This document shows, piece by piece, positions 11,065 to 22,830 of a stretch of 64,000 bases of DNA. The stretch covers positions 5,853,501-5,917,500 of the forward strand of contig CM062213.1 in NCBI GenBank assembly GCA_031216445.1, given 5' to 3'. A program made the position numbers and the translations under genes. Within the stretch, counting starts at the first letter, position 1, and each line of letters starts with the position of its first letter. The DNA comes from Lateolabrax maculatus. Its lineage: Eukaryota; Chordata; Actinopteri; Acropomatiformes; Lateolabracidae. The notes under the pieces were generated by a model. It saw nothing but the letters and a program-made list of their open reading frames with translations. It did no database searches and was not told the DNA's origin.

Positions 11065-11442
11065 ACATTAGTTTCACGTTTCAGACCCAGAGGCTACGTC
11101 CACTTCTTTTATACAGCCAAAGTTCTAAGACGAAAAACACCCAAAAACAAGTTCATGGCTATTTAAACGTACACAGTGCCATGGATACGCATTGCTACGT
11201 CTCAATCCTGATAAAAAGGTTGCCATGGTCCGACTTGTCAATCACAAGGTACCCACACCTTAAAGCATATGATGCTTTATCATCTATTTTACTCTATATT
11301 TACAAAATGAACATCATGCTGTACTGAAGAAGACTTGAAACTACTGATTGAGGCCATCAACTCAAATGTTTACTGAGGTAATAAATCAAGTGAGAAGTAA
11401 GGTCATTGTCTCATAGACTTCTATACAATCGGACTTCTTTTT

Positions 11443-11496
11443 GGAGAAAGTGGAGTCGCCCCCTACTGGCCATTAGAAAGAATGCAGGTCTAAGGC
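11443..11496. repeat. Right 54-bp direct repeat of the 11-kb element
   Basis: Partner of 11011-11064. A T-run follows immediately (about 11500-11509). Confidence 0.85.
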
Positions 11497-11497
11497 T

Positions 11498-14142
11498 CTT
11501 TTTTTTTTTGTTGGCCATAAATTGCAAACTAATGCAAACTACAGCTTTATTTAATTGTTGCTCTGGCCTTTGTTTCTTTTTGTTGATGTACTCACTAAAG
11601 CAATTACTGAGATCTTGGAACCTGGCAACATCAATTCAGTTTAATTTAGTTCAATTAACACACAGCTATGTCTGTGGAATTTGCTTTTAAAACACAGTAT
11701 AACAGTCTGGTTCCTTCAACTTTGTTGCACAGACACAAGCACATAGATAAAATTCACATTCAAATATATAACAATACAATGGATGGCTAAGGAAGTAAAG
11801 AGTTAAAGTCGGTGTTGTAATGGAGAAAAAAATATTTTCTTTAACAGTTTGTCTTTTCCCAGAGGGTAACAGGTGGTGAGTTGGCTAAAAATAGGTCCAG
11901 CAGGGCAAGAAACATGAGTGGTCAGACAATTACACAGGTTTTAAAAAAAAAAACAGGAAAGACAAACTTATTTGGAAGAGAACACAAAGATGAACAACAA
12001 ATACATACCCAAACTGTCTGTTGTAAACATGCAGCACAGTTGACAGACCAGCTGGTTGAGCTTTGACCTATCATACTTGCCGTAGTTTTGAGCACTCACG
12101 GATTTTCCGTGCAATGAGGGTTTATTAACAACCTTACAAGTATTCTCACTTTCAGTGTTACATCCAAGTAAAGCTAGTTTAGCTCATTATAAGCTATATG
12201 AACATCTGACTACTTGTGTTTCTTGATCCATTTGACTTTTTTTGTAGTTTGGCATCACCATATTAAACCCGTACTATATTAGATAAACAGTTATGTTTGG
12301 CTCGCCACCTTCCAGCTCTGGTGCAAATCTGAACGGGGGGGAATTATTGTGAAATCATTCCCAAATTATTATCAAATCCATTGACAATTTAAAAATGGAA
12401 AAAATGAAAGGCATTTTCTTCACCTTCAGTGTACTCCTGTCTAAACCTGGACCTGCATGTCGAACATGTCCATGCATATATGTTTGGTACGGAAATCATA
12501 ATGACTTAAAAACAAATTTTGACTTGACCAGTTATCCTGTTACTTTATTCATGCAGGCCATGCTCATTTTGATCAGTCAAAGAAGCATTTTTGACTGAAG
12601 CTGTTTTACAGCAACTTGTCATCATTTTTGTAAATAAAATTTAGCATCTGTTTATAGTTTTACTTCTTTGTTCTTTTCTTTCTGAGTGCACTCATGCTTA
12701 TCCAAACCTGCTCCCTCTCATTAGCCAAGAGTTTCATGCGAGAAGCCTTGCAGGGACTTGCAGTCATTTGTTTAGTGTGTAAAATTCTACATCTGTTCAT
12801 GGATTTGTCATGTAATTCTCCAATGTGCGCCAGAAGGGGCTTTTTTGTATTTGACTTTATACCTTCTTGGTAGATATATGAGATATATTCAGTCATATTC
12901 AGTCATTTTCAAGTTTCCCGATGTGAAAATGTGTAAGATAACGTTAATGTTTCCTGATCCTGTACCTCTTTCTTCTGCCATTTGAAGGGACAGATCTGGG
13001 GAAGGAACCAGCCAGGAGGGTGTCAGGGTGAATTTTCCAGGACTGGGCTTGGGGCCAAGCCCGTCCTCAGATGTGACAGTTCTGGGCTTGAGTCTAGAAA
13101 AGCCTGCTGTTGCTATTCTCGCCGTATTACCTGGACAGTCACGATGCCACCACAGCATGAAGACGTGAAAACTAGGATTTGGAATCGAATGTGCACTCCA
13201 GCAAGTGCCTGGAGAAGGAACACAGGCAGTAGCCACTGAAACCTTTTTCATTGGATCAATAAAAGTGATTAACATGAATATGCATTTCTGCCCATTCTGT
13301 CTTTGTCTTTTGGCTGTCTGTATGCGTATTGTTCTTGTCCTTTCTTTAAACTCATATGTGAACAACTATATTGTGCAGTATGTTGACAACATGATACAAC
13401 ATGATGGCTGTTCCGTGACCCTTTACTTCTATTTGATGGTATACCAACATAGACAACATCTATTGAATATCTATAGCAGCTTTAGCAAATTGGTTACATT
13501 ATTTACTTTTAAAGTAGTTGAATCAAACACAGTCACCTGGGACATCTTATGGTTGACCTTGCATAATGGCCCACTGGGCATTGAGCTTCTCTGGTCCATA
13601 AGGCAGCAACAATCTGTAGACCTGTCAGCTGTAGGGCTGATTTAGTTCTCTTGGGGTCGAGGAAGGGAGAGGAAAACAAACGGACTGGAGGAAAGAAAAA
13701 TGGAGACAAGGGACAATTAGACCATAGCAAGAGTGTGCAGGGACAAACAAAGATAGGTGAGTAAACTGAAAACTGAAAAAAAAACAAGTGATATTTTCAG
13801 ATGAAGGTGACGAAGACTTGATGGGACATGAGAGAGGTGAGTTGTGAAAAGGCGCATGGAGAGTCGAGTCAGGAGAAATAGAGGAAGATGGACAAAGCCT
13901 GTTCTATATAAGAAACGCTCAAGGAAGTGCGGGGAAGGTGTGACCGTGAGAAGAGCAGGCGAGAGGGATCAATTAGGTTAACTAGTGAGACTGTTGAAAG
14001 AATTTTAAAGTAACCACAATGCTGCTTGCTTTCTCTCTGCCTTCCCTTGCTCTCCTTACAGTGTCCCTGCTCCCTCATTCCTCTCTCCTTCCCCACTGTC
14101 ATTGTTTCCCCCTCCCTCTCTTCTACCCCCCATCTCTGGCAG
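11498..14142. other. Anonymous DNA
   Basis: Mostly AT-rich. Frames of 158 codons (minus, 12889-13365) and 146 codons (plus, 13205-13645) overlap each other on opposite strands, have no family resemblance and lack splice logic, so I do not call them. A strong acceptor-like tract ends in CTCCTTACAG near 14060. Confidence 0.5.
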
Positions 14143-14203
14143 AGCGCTCAGGGAACACAGTCCTCCTCTGTCAGGCCCCCACACCCCGTCTTCTGCTTCA
14201 CAG
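14143..14203 (+). CDS. Candidate 61-nt internal coding exon
   Basis: An extended pyrimidine tract (about 14080-14138) ends TCTCTGGCAG. The segment ends CTTCACAG followed by GTAATT. All three frames are open across 61 nt. The reading that uses the first base to complete a codon gives ALREHSPPLSGPHT then PSSASQ, a Ser/Pro-rich disordered-type peptide, and ends in phase 0. That phase fits the next candidate at 19639. A second strong acceptor at about 14060 could give a longer exon. No family recognised. Confidence 0.3.
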
Positions 14204-15702
14204 GTAATTAAATGGATTTCCTGTCTTGTAGTCGGCGAGAGAACATGACCCTGCACTCTGCCAGAGCGTGTCCAAAGGCACTCCAGGGCCGGCTTCCTGC
14301 ACCATCTGCATCTCAGTGTCCGAGCGGAGCAGTGGCCCTAAACAAACACACTCCACCCAGGGGACTGTCAGGCCACAGGCTCCCCGACTAAACACACTCC
14401 ACAGATACACTGAGTGGTAATGAACTATGGGGAGATAGAGCTGTAAATACCAAAGACCTAAACTAGAATAGCACATTTTACTGTAATAACTTTAACAATA
14501 GCTACTGTTATTATCCAGGTTGGGCCAGTTGATGTTGTGTAGAATTACAGGATGTCAATTCTACATTGTAGTTTAGGATTAGGTTGCCTGAAATTATGTG
14601 CTGATTTTTTTTTTTAAATGATAGCCCTAGTATATAAGTAATGAGCCACACTAGGACCTAAAACCTCAAACTTTACAAGATGCATCATGACACATGACAT
14701 ACTGTATGGATACGCCATGATTTTTTTTCTACAAATGTGTAATTTTTTTCCCATCATGTCAATCTCACAGAAGAAACCAGGGGATGTGGGAGATAAATAC
14801 AGTGTGCAGTCAACAGTATGAAAGTCAGCGGCTCCCAAGGGCAGCAACCTACTGTCCTACCACCCACTGTGAGGAACTTACTCCATCAGCAGGGCTTGAG
14901 TGTACTTCAAATAGAGGCCCAAAGATTATCAGCGTGGGTGCAGATCTCTCTCTCTCAACTGCTTCACTTCAAGCATCTTGACACGAGACTTCATAGTTCT
15001 GTCACGAAATAAAATTACACCTGACAGTCCGCTTACGGGCATGAGAGAATGTGGTTGTGCGCACAGGAGTCAGTCAAAGGCGATTCCGTCAATGGATAGA
15101 GCTCAAAATGTCTAATTGTAAGTTTTACTGACAATTTAATTGGTACTAGAAAGTCAGTAGTAATAAAGTTACTTTGATATTTCTATGTTCTGCTCTGAAA
15201 ATGTATTACAATTTCAGACAATTCTCAGAACGCTCAGTTTTGTTTAAGGTGTACATTGCACTTAAATATTAAGTTTTTAAGACTCAACTATCCATGGTCT
15301 GTAATTTCGATCAGGGGTTCCCTACCTGGACATCCATATCCAAAAGGGGTTGCAAGATAAATCTGATGAATCACAAGATTATTAATGGGATAGGAAAGAA
15401 TCACTGACTCTTCTACACAAGAGTTAGAAGAATACATGTTAGACATTTCTATAATCTTTGCAATTTGGTTTTGAAATACTTTAAAGTTTCATCCATTCTC
15501 TCTCCCCCCCCCCAAAAAAAAATTAGACAATTAGTCAGATTACACAATCACAGAAGGGCAAATTGCATTTTAAGGGGAATCCCAAGAGGTCGGGAATCAC
15601 TCATCTAGATAATGCTCATAATCTGTATGTCAAAATACACCATACAAATTAAATCCAACTTCAGTAACAACATAGAAGCTGCGAGTTTTAAAATATAATC
15701 AG
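14204..15702. other. Anonymous DNA
   Basis: No repeat family, RNA or convincing exon. Contains mononucleotide runs at 15503-15525 (C then A). Confidence 0.55.
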
Positions 15703-16257
15703 CAGTGAAAGAAGTATTCAGATCTTCTTCTTAAAGCATCTTTCAGCTCATTGTTTTAGTCTTATTAAACTTTACTGTTTTGGTTCACTCTCCCTGCTCT
15801 CATGCAGCAGGCAGCTGTTTTCCACCATTTGCTACCTGCTCAGCACCAAACAACAGAGAGAAGAGCAGATATTTTTGTTGGTGAAGACCAAAAACAGAGC
15901 CAAAAGTAGAATTGATTTTGGACATACATTTGTAAGGACGATGTGTAGATGAAGAACTGTTTTCTAACACACTCACTACTACAATTTCAATATGTCATGT
16001 TGTGATTACAGTGTGTTGGCCAAAAATGTGAAAATCTAAAATGCATATTTTTTTCACAGATCAAAATATTTTCGTATGTAAAATTTGTAATGTAACCACT
16101 ATAGTTGTCAAATAACTGTAATGTAGAAAGCACATCAAAGTATTTCTATCTGAACTGTAGTGGATAATAGAGTCTACTAAATGGAAATACAGTACAAGTA
16201 CTTGAAAAATTTAATTAAGTACAGCTCTTGAGTACTTAGTTACATCAGTCACCAGTG
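15703..16257. mobile_element. Decayed hAT-like MITE (teleost AGAAGTATTCAGATC family)
   Basis: Begins CAGTGAAAGAAGTATTCAGATC (given here as CAGTGAAAGAAG and TATTCAGATC) and ends AGTACTTAGTTACATCAGTC then ACCAGTG. It resembles a teleost miniature element that normally starts CAGTGG..AGAAGTATTCAGATC and ends with AAGTACTT..GTTACA. Internal ATGGAAATACAGTACAAGTA near 16181 also fits. Ends and interior are badly decayed and I find no clear 8-bp target duplication, so the boundaries are approximate. Confidence 0.55.
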
Positions 16258-16369
16258 CAACTCATCAATGTCCAACCATTGTTATATTGCGCTAAAGCAT
16301 AAATCCGTTCTCTTTTATGGAGCAGGTTTTCCACTAGGGAAGAGATGTAGCTATCTCAACAGGTCACAG

Positions 16370-17420
16370 CTCAAAGCACTGCCTGCCTGCAGTAACCACC
16401 CCTGGAGACTGGAGGTGGACTTAGCTATTTCCCTGGCCTAACGACCCTGCCATTAGCAGGCAATTGAGATGAACCAATAGAAATCACAGCTCGCGCTCAG
16501 AATTCATTAACTGCAAGAGCGTGACGAGTCACAAGAAGCACATTGAGGCAGAGCAGGGCAGCGCTGCTCGACTTTTTTTTCCTCACCATGACCGCAGAAC
16601 ATAAATCAGACAACGACACACCGTCATCGAGGCATAGCACCCCTGGAGTCTCTCTACTAGTCAGGAAGGAGTATGCAAATGAGGACCTTGACCCAAATCA
16701 AATTCCAGAGCCCGTTCGTTAATTGCAAATTACAGACCCCGGCACCCCAATCAACAGCCTTTTAAGGGAATGATTTCAGACTCATTTTTGAAATCCTCTG
16801 AAAAATATGAAAGGGCAAGAAGAAGATGCAAATGTCTGGATTTGTGATGCACACAGCCCAGTGAATGGAGTGAGATCTTCAGCCAAAGCGTTGGCGGTCA
16901 ATCCAGTTTGCCAGTGAACAGAGTGAGTGCTATGACCAAGGACAGTGGAAGTGGTCATGCTGCAAATTAGACAATTATAAAGATGTAAAGATGTAATTCC
17001 CGGCTGCCAGAATGCTCAGAACTGTCGTCTCGTCCTCCTCCTCAGTTAGCCAGCAAATGAAAGCACTGCTTTGTGGAGCCAGTTGTCTTATTACCACTAG
17101 AATGGGCCAGAATGTGGCAATCTTCTTCCAGCATTAATACAACATGACAGGCCAGGAGACATTAGTTTGTTAAATGCAAATCTCCCCAGTGTTCCTCCAT
17201 GTCTCCATCATTGTTTTGTCAAGTGCCCTGCAGGCCCAAAGACAGCAAATGAGTCCCAGTTCATATTTTGTTTTCTAGTTTTTCACACCTCAGCTGTTTT
17301 CTAACAGGCTGCGAATTGGGGAATACAATATGCACAATTTACATATTCTCCATGAATGTGGAAAGGTGCATTTGGTTTCTTTGCATTTGGGATGTGCACC
17401 TTGTCACCTAAGTGATTGTG
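16370..17420. promoter_or_regulatory. Large candidate conserved non-coding element with three POU octamers
   Basis: About 1 kb of complex, repeat-free sequence. Exact ATGCAAAT octamers occur at 16673-16680, 16826-16833 and 17174-17181, with TTAATTGCAAATTAC near 16718 and CAATTGAGATG near 16461. Three exact octamers in 510 bp is far more than expected by chance (one per about 33 kb for both strands at equal base use). This is the best regulatory-type block in the window, inferred to be a developmental enhancer cluster. The small frame 16588-16722 lies inside it. Confidence 0.45.
16588..16722 (+). CDS. Candidate micropeptide, 44 codons, unidentified
   Basis: ATG in the context CCTCACCATGA follows a T-rich tract. 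The frame runs 44 codons to TAA at 16720-16722. The peptide is balanced and protein-like: MTAEHKSDNDTP, then SSRHSTPGVSLLVRKEY, then DPNQIPEPVR. It is hydrophilic with no signal peptide or membrane helix. No internal donor is evident, so it would be a stand-alone frame or a 5'-most exon. I recognise no family. It sits inside the strongest candidate non-coding element, so it could equally be a DNA-conserved enhancer that happens to be open. Confidence 0.28.
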   Translation: MTAEHKSDNDTPSSRHSTPGVSLLVRKEYANEDLDPNQIPEPVR

Positions 17421-19638
17421 ACAGGTATTTTGCTTTCATTATTTCTACTATCTGTTAAATCAGCAAAACACTGCCTCTTTCTCATGCCTCATAATGCAGG
17501 CAGCAAGAGGAAGAACTAATCATGTCACAATGCCGATGGCAACTGAACTTCTGTATTATCCTGAGCAGAGAGCTGCATAGACCACACACAAACAAACACG
17601 CGCACATGCATCCACTTCTGCACAAATGCTCTCACTTGTCTCTGAACAAACGCACAAACACAAACACACACTCACATACATTGCTGAAAATCAGGCTGTT
17701 GGGAGCTGTGAATGAAGCAATATTGTAACCTCAACCTATATGGCTCTTTCCCACTGTGGGTTCAGCCAATGAATTATCCCCTCCAATAAATCCTGTTTGG
17801 AGGATAATCCTTTTCCCATCTTCTGGACAGACACTTTCTGTAATGAAATGGCCCCAGGTCCTTCCCTGTAACCCAGTCCCATCCCGGCCCTCTAACTTTG
17901 CCTGTCTCAGGGGAAAGAAGGGCTTACAGTGTGGCTTCAACCCCACTCAACCTCTGCTCAGCTTCAGTGGCTTTGTCACCTCCCACCTGCCCCCACACCT
18001 AACCCATCTTCACGTTACTTCTTCCTCTCCTTGCTCCAGGTGCAACTTCATTTCCTGCAGAGCTCCACTACAGTACCTCTGCTGCGAAACTCTCGGCTCC
18101 GCTGTCTGCACTCAGTCATCCCTGCTTCCCTCCTTTCTCGGTTTTCCCTGCCCTATTCTCTCCATTTCTTCCCCTGTTCAGCAAAGAAAAAAAAAGATGG
18201 AGCCAAGCTCAAGCAATCTCTCTCCTCGTGGAATGATCTGAGTCTGGGCAAACACCAGCGGAAAAGCTTCTACAGCGGTAATGAGATGTCTTGCTGCGTC
18301 ATATTCTCTGTCTCCATTTCTAAGAACCCAGTTTTGCTCGCATCCTGGGTTCTTGGTCAGCGGGGGGCCTGTAGCTGGCGTTATATAGCAGTGGGAAGTC
18401 AACCTAAGCCAGGGCGGAGCGGTAGGTGTAAATGACGTTGGTGGAGAGCCGAGAGGAAGCTCTCTGGGGCCTGAGATGGATGCAGGATGCAGTGCAGAAC
18501 TCTGGGAAGACTAAGCCAGGGTTTTACCCAGTAATTGGGTTGCTTGGAGCAGCTGGCAAGCTGGGCAAGAAAAGCTTTGTAAACAATGCTGCACGTTGGA
18601 CCACTGGAGCACTGGTGAAAATGTTCTTCACCGAGGAAAAAACTTTTCATTAATTTAAAGTATAAAAATCAAAAAGGTATGCTCCATCTGCAGTCTACCT
18701 GCATAATCATCTGCAGGAATATTGAAGAACTCTATCACGCACAACCAAATCTGTACATTTTGACACTGAAAGTTTGAAAAATTTACTTGAAAAAAAGTAC
18801 ATGATACATTATATTACATTACATCACATTAATTTTTCTTTTGTCTAATGCTTCTTAATAAGTGCATTCAAACGATTTAAGAGCAAGAGCTAGGTATAAT
18901 CCAAAATTGGGAGTGTATCCATTTAAAACAAATAACTACAAGAGAACCATTAGAGTTGTAGATGCAAAAAGTCAGTATTTTTCTGCACCGAGGAAAACTA
19001 GAGTTGTGAAAAGGTTGAATTACGTTGACTTAAACTTGTGATAATTGATTTTTTGTCCATTCAGGAGCAGCTGAACAACGAGCTGTAAACACAACACTGA
19101 CAAATTATCACTGAATTAAGCTGATATGTTAGCAAACAGTTGCATATTTACACATCCAGCAAGTACAGAGTAACGTACTTTAGTCCTGAGGCTCTTAAGC
19201 TGCTGTTCACCAGCGAGTTGCTAACTTCTCTGCAGGTTCTTTACTATGGGTGACTCCCTTTCACATACAAGTAGTCTACTCAGAGCTAGTATAATCAGGA
19301 CTATTCAAACTGACAAATGCACATGATAACTGCTAAGATGTGCTAAAAGTTAAAAAAAAAACAATGTTTTAAATAAACAGACACACTCTGTTCGAATACC
19401 TTTTTCTAATTTTTTCTAATTCTCCTTTTTAATTTTTAATTTAGACTTTACATTGCTGCATGAACTGACACTAAACAGCAAAACTCGATGTCTTTAATGC
19501 TCACATCAATAACAGGCATATGTGTTCAGTGATCACTTAAGGAACACAAAATAAAGCAAAGCAGTCATATTTTTTAATTAAATATGTGAGCATACTTGTA
19601 ATATATGTGGTCGAAAACATTTTTAAGAGCTTTCACAG
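17421..19638. other. Anonymous DNA, GC-richer 17750-18620
   Basis: The GC-richer part holds overlapping frames of 161 and 168 codons in two plus-strand frames. Both are Ser/Cys/Leu-rich, lack domain logic and overlap, so I consider them chance. The rest is AT-rich. 18960-19260 may be an old unclassified repeat, but I cannot support boundaries. Confidence 0.45.
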
Positions 19639-19697
19639 CGCGAACAGGAGCTGCTCAACCAGATCCAGCACCAGCCTTTACGACTGCTCATCTTTCT
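19639..19697 (+). CDS. Candidate 59-nt internal coding exon
   Basis: AT-rich sequence ends AGAGCTTTCACAG, then composition changes sharply to GC-rich codon-like sequence and ends at a consensus donor GTAAGTG (19698). In phase 0 it reads REQELLNQIQHQP then LRLLIF, a helical-looking segment. The upstream candidate 14143-14203 ends in phase 0, so the two could be spliced in frame. The acceptor pyrimidine tract is weak, which lowers confidence. Confidence 0.25.
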
Positions 19698-20455
19698 GTA
19701 AGTGTTGTCTCCATCTTCCACACCCCCGTATCCTCCCTGGGCTCTGACAGTCCCCCTCCCACCCCTGCCTCACCCTCCCCGTATCTCGTCCATGGACACC
19801 TGGCTGATACGGAGGCTAGAAGGCTGGAAGCATCCCCTACTATCATCATCGCTGTCTGCCAGGCATGTGCCACACTGCCTGCCTGCCAAGCCTGGGAGCG
19901 AGCCTGCCCTCTCTCGCTCTCCCTTTGACGGTGTGTGTGTGCGTTCGGAATAGTCATGGGTCTGCATATAATTTGAGTTAATGTCTTGGAGAATGTTTTG
20001 GAGACTTGAAACTCAGCTCCTGAAAAGACAGAAAATTCATATGTTAGAGAGACCTGACAAATCCCAAGACACTGCAGCCTCGAGTACTTAGCGAGAACGC
20101 GCAGATGCAAGAACACACACACACCAAACTACTCTGATTTTTTTCAACATTACAGCTCAAATAAAAACCCCGGCGTAGATGTTTTCCATTTTCCATTATT
20201 GCCTGCAAAGACGTTATTTGTGAGCAGATGCAGCATCATTTTTAAACTTTTGGGATCACAGTTCTGAGCTTCCTGTCCTACCTGTCTTCAACTCCTGAGC
20301 GGTAAATTTACATTCCCTTCCAAAACATCTGATGTCTCTGATCACAGTATTAAGAACTCTGGTTCTTCTCAGTTTAACCTATGTTTCCCTGTTAATCACT
20401 AGGAGCCAAACTGTGTATCAGTGTGCCTTTGTTTAGGCTTTGATATCCACGCAAG
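19698..20455. other. Anonymous DNA
   Basis: A GC-richer patch at 19700-19930 with opposite-strand overlapping frames, then AT-rich sequence. Nothing recognised. Confidence 0.5.
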
Positions 20456-20482
20456 CCCGCCCCCCACCCCCCCCCCCCCCCC
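20456..20482 (-). repeat. Poly-C tract with one interruption
   Basis: Near-pure C run. The complementary strand is G-rich and could form G-quadruplexes. Confidence 0.9.
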
Positions 20483-20904
20483 TTCCTTACGTGGCTGGGG
20501 AATGTTAATCTTTGAGATGCACTAATGTTTTCAATTAATTGGCATCATTAGTGAAATGGTCGACCCACGGTGCAGAGAGACATGATAAATGGGCAGGTGG
20601 AAGGGGGCAGGAGAGTAAGAGAGAACCCTTGTTGTCTGGCAGGTGGATGTGTGTCAGAACATGTGAGGTATCATTATCCTGTGTTTACTAAAGCCTACAG
20701 TGTAAAGTGTTTGACATCCAAGGAACATGCTGTACAAAATTGAAAATATATGTCGAACTTTGAAATAGGTTGGGAATTTTAATGTGTCTCCTAGGCTGTT
20801 ATGTTTCTTTCTGCAAAGACCACTGACCTTAATACAAAAAAAGGTGGCTGAACAAGATTTTTTGTGTTTATCTGCTTTTCTAAAAGCATGGGCATGCAGG
20901 AATC

Positions 20905-20935
20905 TGTGTGTGTGTCTGTGTGTGTGTGTGTGTGT
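20905..20935. repeat. (TG)n microsatellite, interrupted
   Basis: TG repeat with one TC interruption. Confidence 0.92.
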
Positions 20936-22429
20936 TAAGGCTATGCCCTTGTACCTTGATAAGTCTGCTAAATAACATGGTTGTAATGGACTTTTTATTC
21001 CTTTCATCAAATTGTCATGGATGTATTTGAGGAAAGAACCCACTCTCTCCTCCCTTATGCATCTATAGGCCTTTTTATCTGCACCTCTCCATTATTCTGT
21101 CAATAACACACATGCCCCCACATGTCTATGTTCATTTCATAAGTGTCATATATGGAGCGGTCTTCCTCAGTGTCATCTCAGCACCCCGGGCTGCACCCGA
21201 GCCTCAGCAGTCTTTATCAGAAAAGGATGATAAGCAGGCGGCAGAAGAATAGTTAAAGTGAGTGTTATATTATTGTGTGCCTATGAGCTTTGGGTCAAAA
21301 GCTTATTTTTGGAAGGAAAGTGAGGCCCTTCGGAAGCTTGTATGTGTTTGTACAATACAAACAGGTACCTGCATGTGCGTGTATATAAACGTAAACGCTT
21401 GTATTGTACTGAAGCGTCAAGCAGGATGGTAATACATGACAGGTTGCCTCATTGGTGGGCATTATTAATAATCCAGTCATTTCCCATGGTGCTTCTGCTG
21501 AGGTCGGGGGTGAGTGGTAGCCAATGGGAGGAGAAAAAGGATGCGGGGGGGATCTATGCACTGCTCCTTTAAGAGGGGCATTTAAAGAAGCTGCCAAGTC
21601 AATAAGCAGGGGATTTAGAGTAAGGAGTTGGGAGCCAGCATTTTTAAAAGGTCAACAGAGTAGTCTTTAATGATTCCCCTATTAGCAATTTTTAGGGGAG
21701 AGGACGGCTCATTTGGTACATGTCGAAGCTCATCTATGTAAAATAATATGACACCTAGGACGCCAAAGTCAGTCAGCAGCTCCGTGACATTGAAAGCTGA
21801 GTTTTCAAAATACATTTTTAATTATGAAACATTGGTTGCGTTGCGGTTTAACCATTTAAGGTGAAGCTACCGTGCTCCGGTACAAATATGTCTTTGGAAT
21901 AAAACTGAACTTATTGTCGTGTTTGTGACTGAGCTAAGCTAATGAGCTAACAAGTTTGCAATACCTGATCGTTCAGCTTGTTATTTTCCCTCATTAGTAA
22001 CATTTTTGTTGAAAAAAAAAAAAAAACGGTATGCAATAGTGAACAAAATGCCAGGGGGGAAACAAAACCGTGGAGGGAAAATAGAGAGAATAGAAGGGCT
22101 GTCTCTTAGAGATATCGCTCATCAACTAGTCCTGTGAATATAGTCACTCTGTCACTGAGCTTCAAGAAACAAATACTTTGCAAAGTCCTGCAGATTAATT
22201 TCACTCTACTGTCTGGTGTGCTTACGCCTTTACACATCCTCCTACAACATATTTATATTCCTTTTCAGAATAACATTTTCACTCTTAATGATGATATTTA
22301 TTTAAAATGATAATTTAACAAGAAAAATAATCAGCACACCATATATACAGTAAATATTGGAATTACATACTGTATGCTTATTGGGAGACACGCTACTGTA
22401 TACAGGTTTAAGGTAATGAAGCATTCAAC
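20936..22429. other. Anonymous DNA with a 15-A run
   Basis: A15 at 22012-22026. 21830-22130 is repeat-like in texture (GAGCTAAGCTAATGAGCTAAC near 21932-21952) but cannot be assigned. Confidence 0.5.
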
Positions 22430-22830
22430 CAGCACAAACATGTAGAAACGCTCAAATTAATTAGTAGGGAATATAATTAAATGAGATCAGAATGCACAAA
22501 GTTGGGCTGTAAAGCTTCCCTGTTGATTTTCCTCCACATCAATGATTTAACTAATTAATTTTATCTATTAATATTTATGCACGGGGAAAATTATTCATTA
22601 ATGAAATGTCAGAATTGAATTGATATCTTTTCTCTGTTTCATCTTGACGTGAGGGTGTTTTGACAGCCCTCCTCCCATCTGCAGATCTTATAAGAGAAAG
22701 AACAGACTGCTTATGAATATTGACATTTCTCCAGTTCGGAAAATGGGCAATTTGTGTTGAATTATTTCAGCCTATCAAGTATGTATAGTTCTGAATTGAT
22801 TAAACAAACTTTAAAGATTGATTATCTTCC
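22430..22830. promoter_or_regulatory. Candidate conserved non-coding element, TAATTA-rich
   Basis: Dense homeodomain cores: TTAATTAGTAGGG near 22458, TATAATTAAATG near 22472, AACTAATTAATTTT near 22549, TTATTCATTAATG near 22591. These are followed by complex sequence with TGACAGCCC and CTTATGAATATTGAC. No interspersed repeat seen. High TAATTA density in otherwise complex sequence suggests a homeodomain-bound enhancer. Confidence 0.45.

Larger units (their letters stand above)
10974..11497. mobile_element. Teleost interspersed element bounded by 54-bp direct repeats
   Basis: A segment with GTCGCCATCTTG, GTTGCCATGGTCC, TTGTCAATCACAAGGTA and AAGAAGACTTGAAACTA, words I recall from a repeat very common in spiny-rayed fish. 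Near its ends it carries two direct copies of a 54-bp unit, 11011-11064 and 11443-11496, each containing GTGGAGTCGCC and ATTAGAAAGAATGCAGG. I count 47 of 54 identical positions. Direct rather than inverted ends recall an LTR-type or tandem-unit origin, but I see no polymerase frame and cannot classify it. Confidence 0.72.

Noticed and set aside
12889..13365. 158-codon minus-strand open frame
   Set aside because: Overlaps a 146-codon plus-strand frame, has no family resemblance or splice signals, and its length is about the maximum expected by chance in 64 kb.
15695..16265. 8-bp target duplication around the 15.7-kb element
   Set aside because: The flanking octets (ATAATCAG and CAACTCAT) do not match, so I could not confirm exact ends.
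17756..18435. Overlapping 161- and 168-codon plus-strand frames
   Set aside because: Two different frames are open over the same GC-richer DNA. Composition is Ser/Cys/Leu-rich with no domain pattern, typical of chance in GC-rich sequence.
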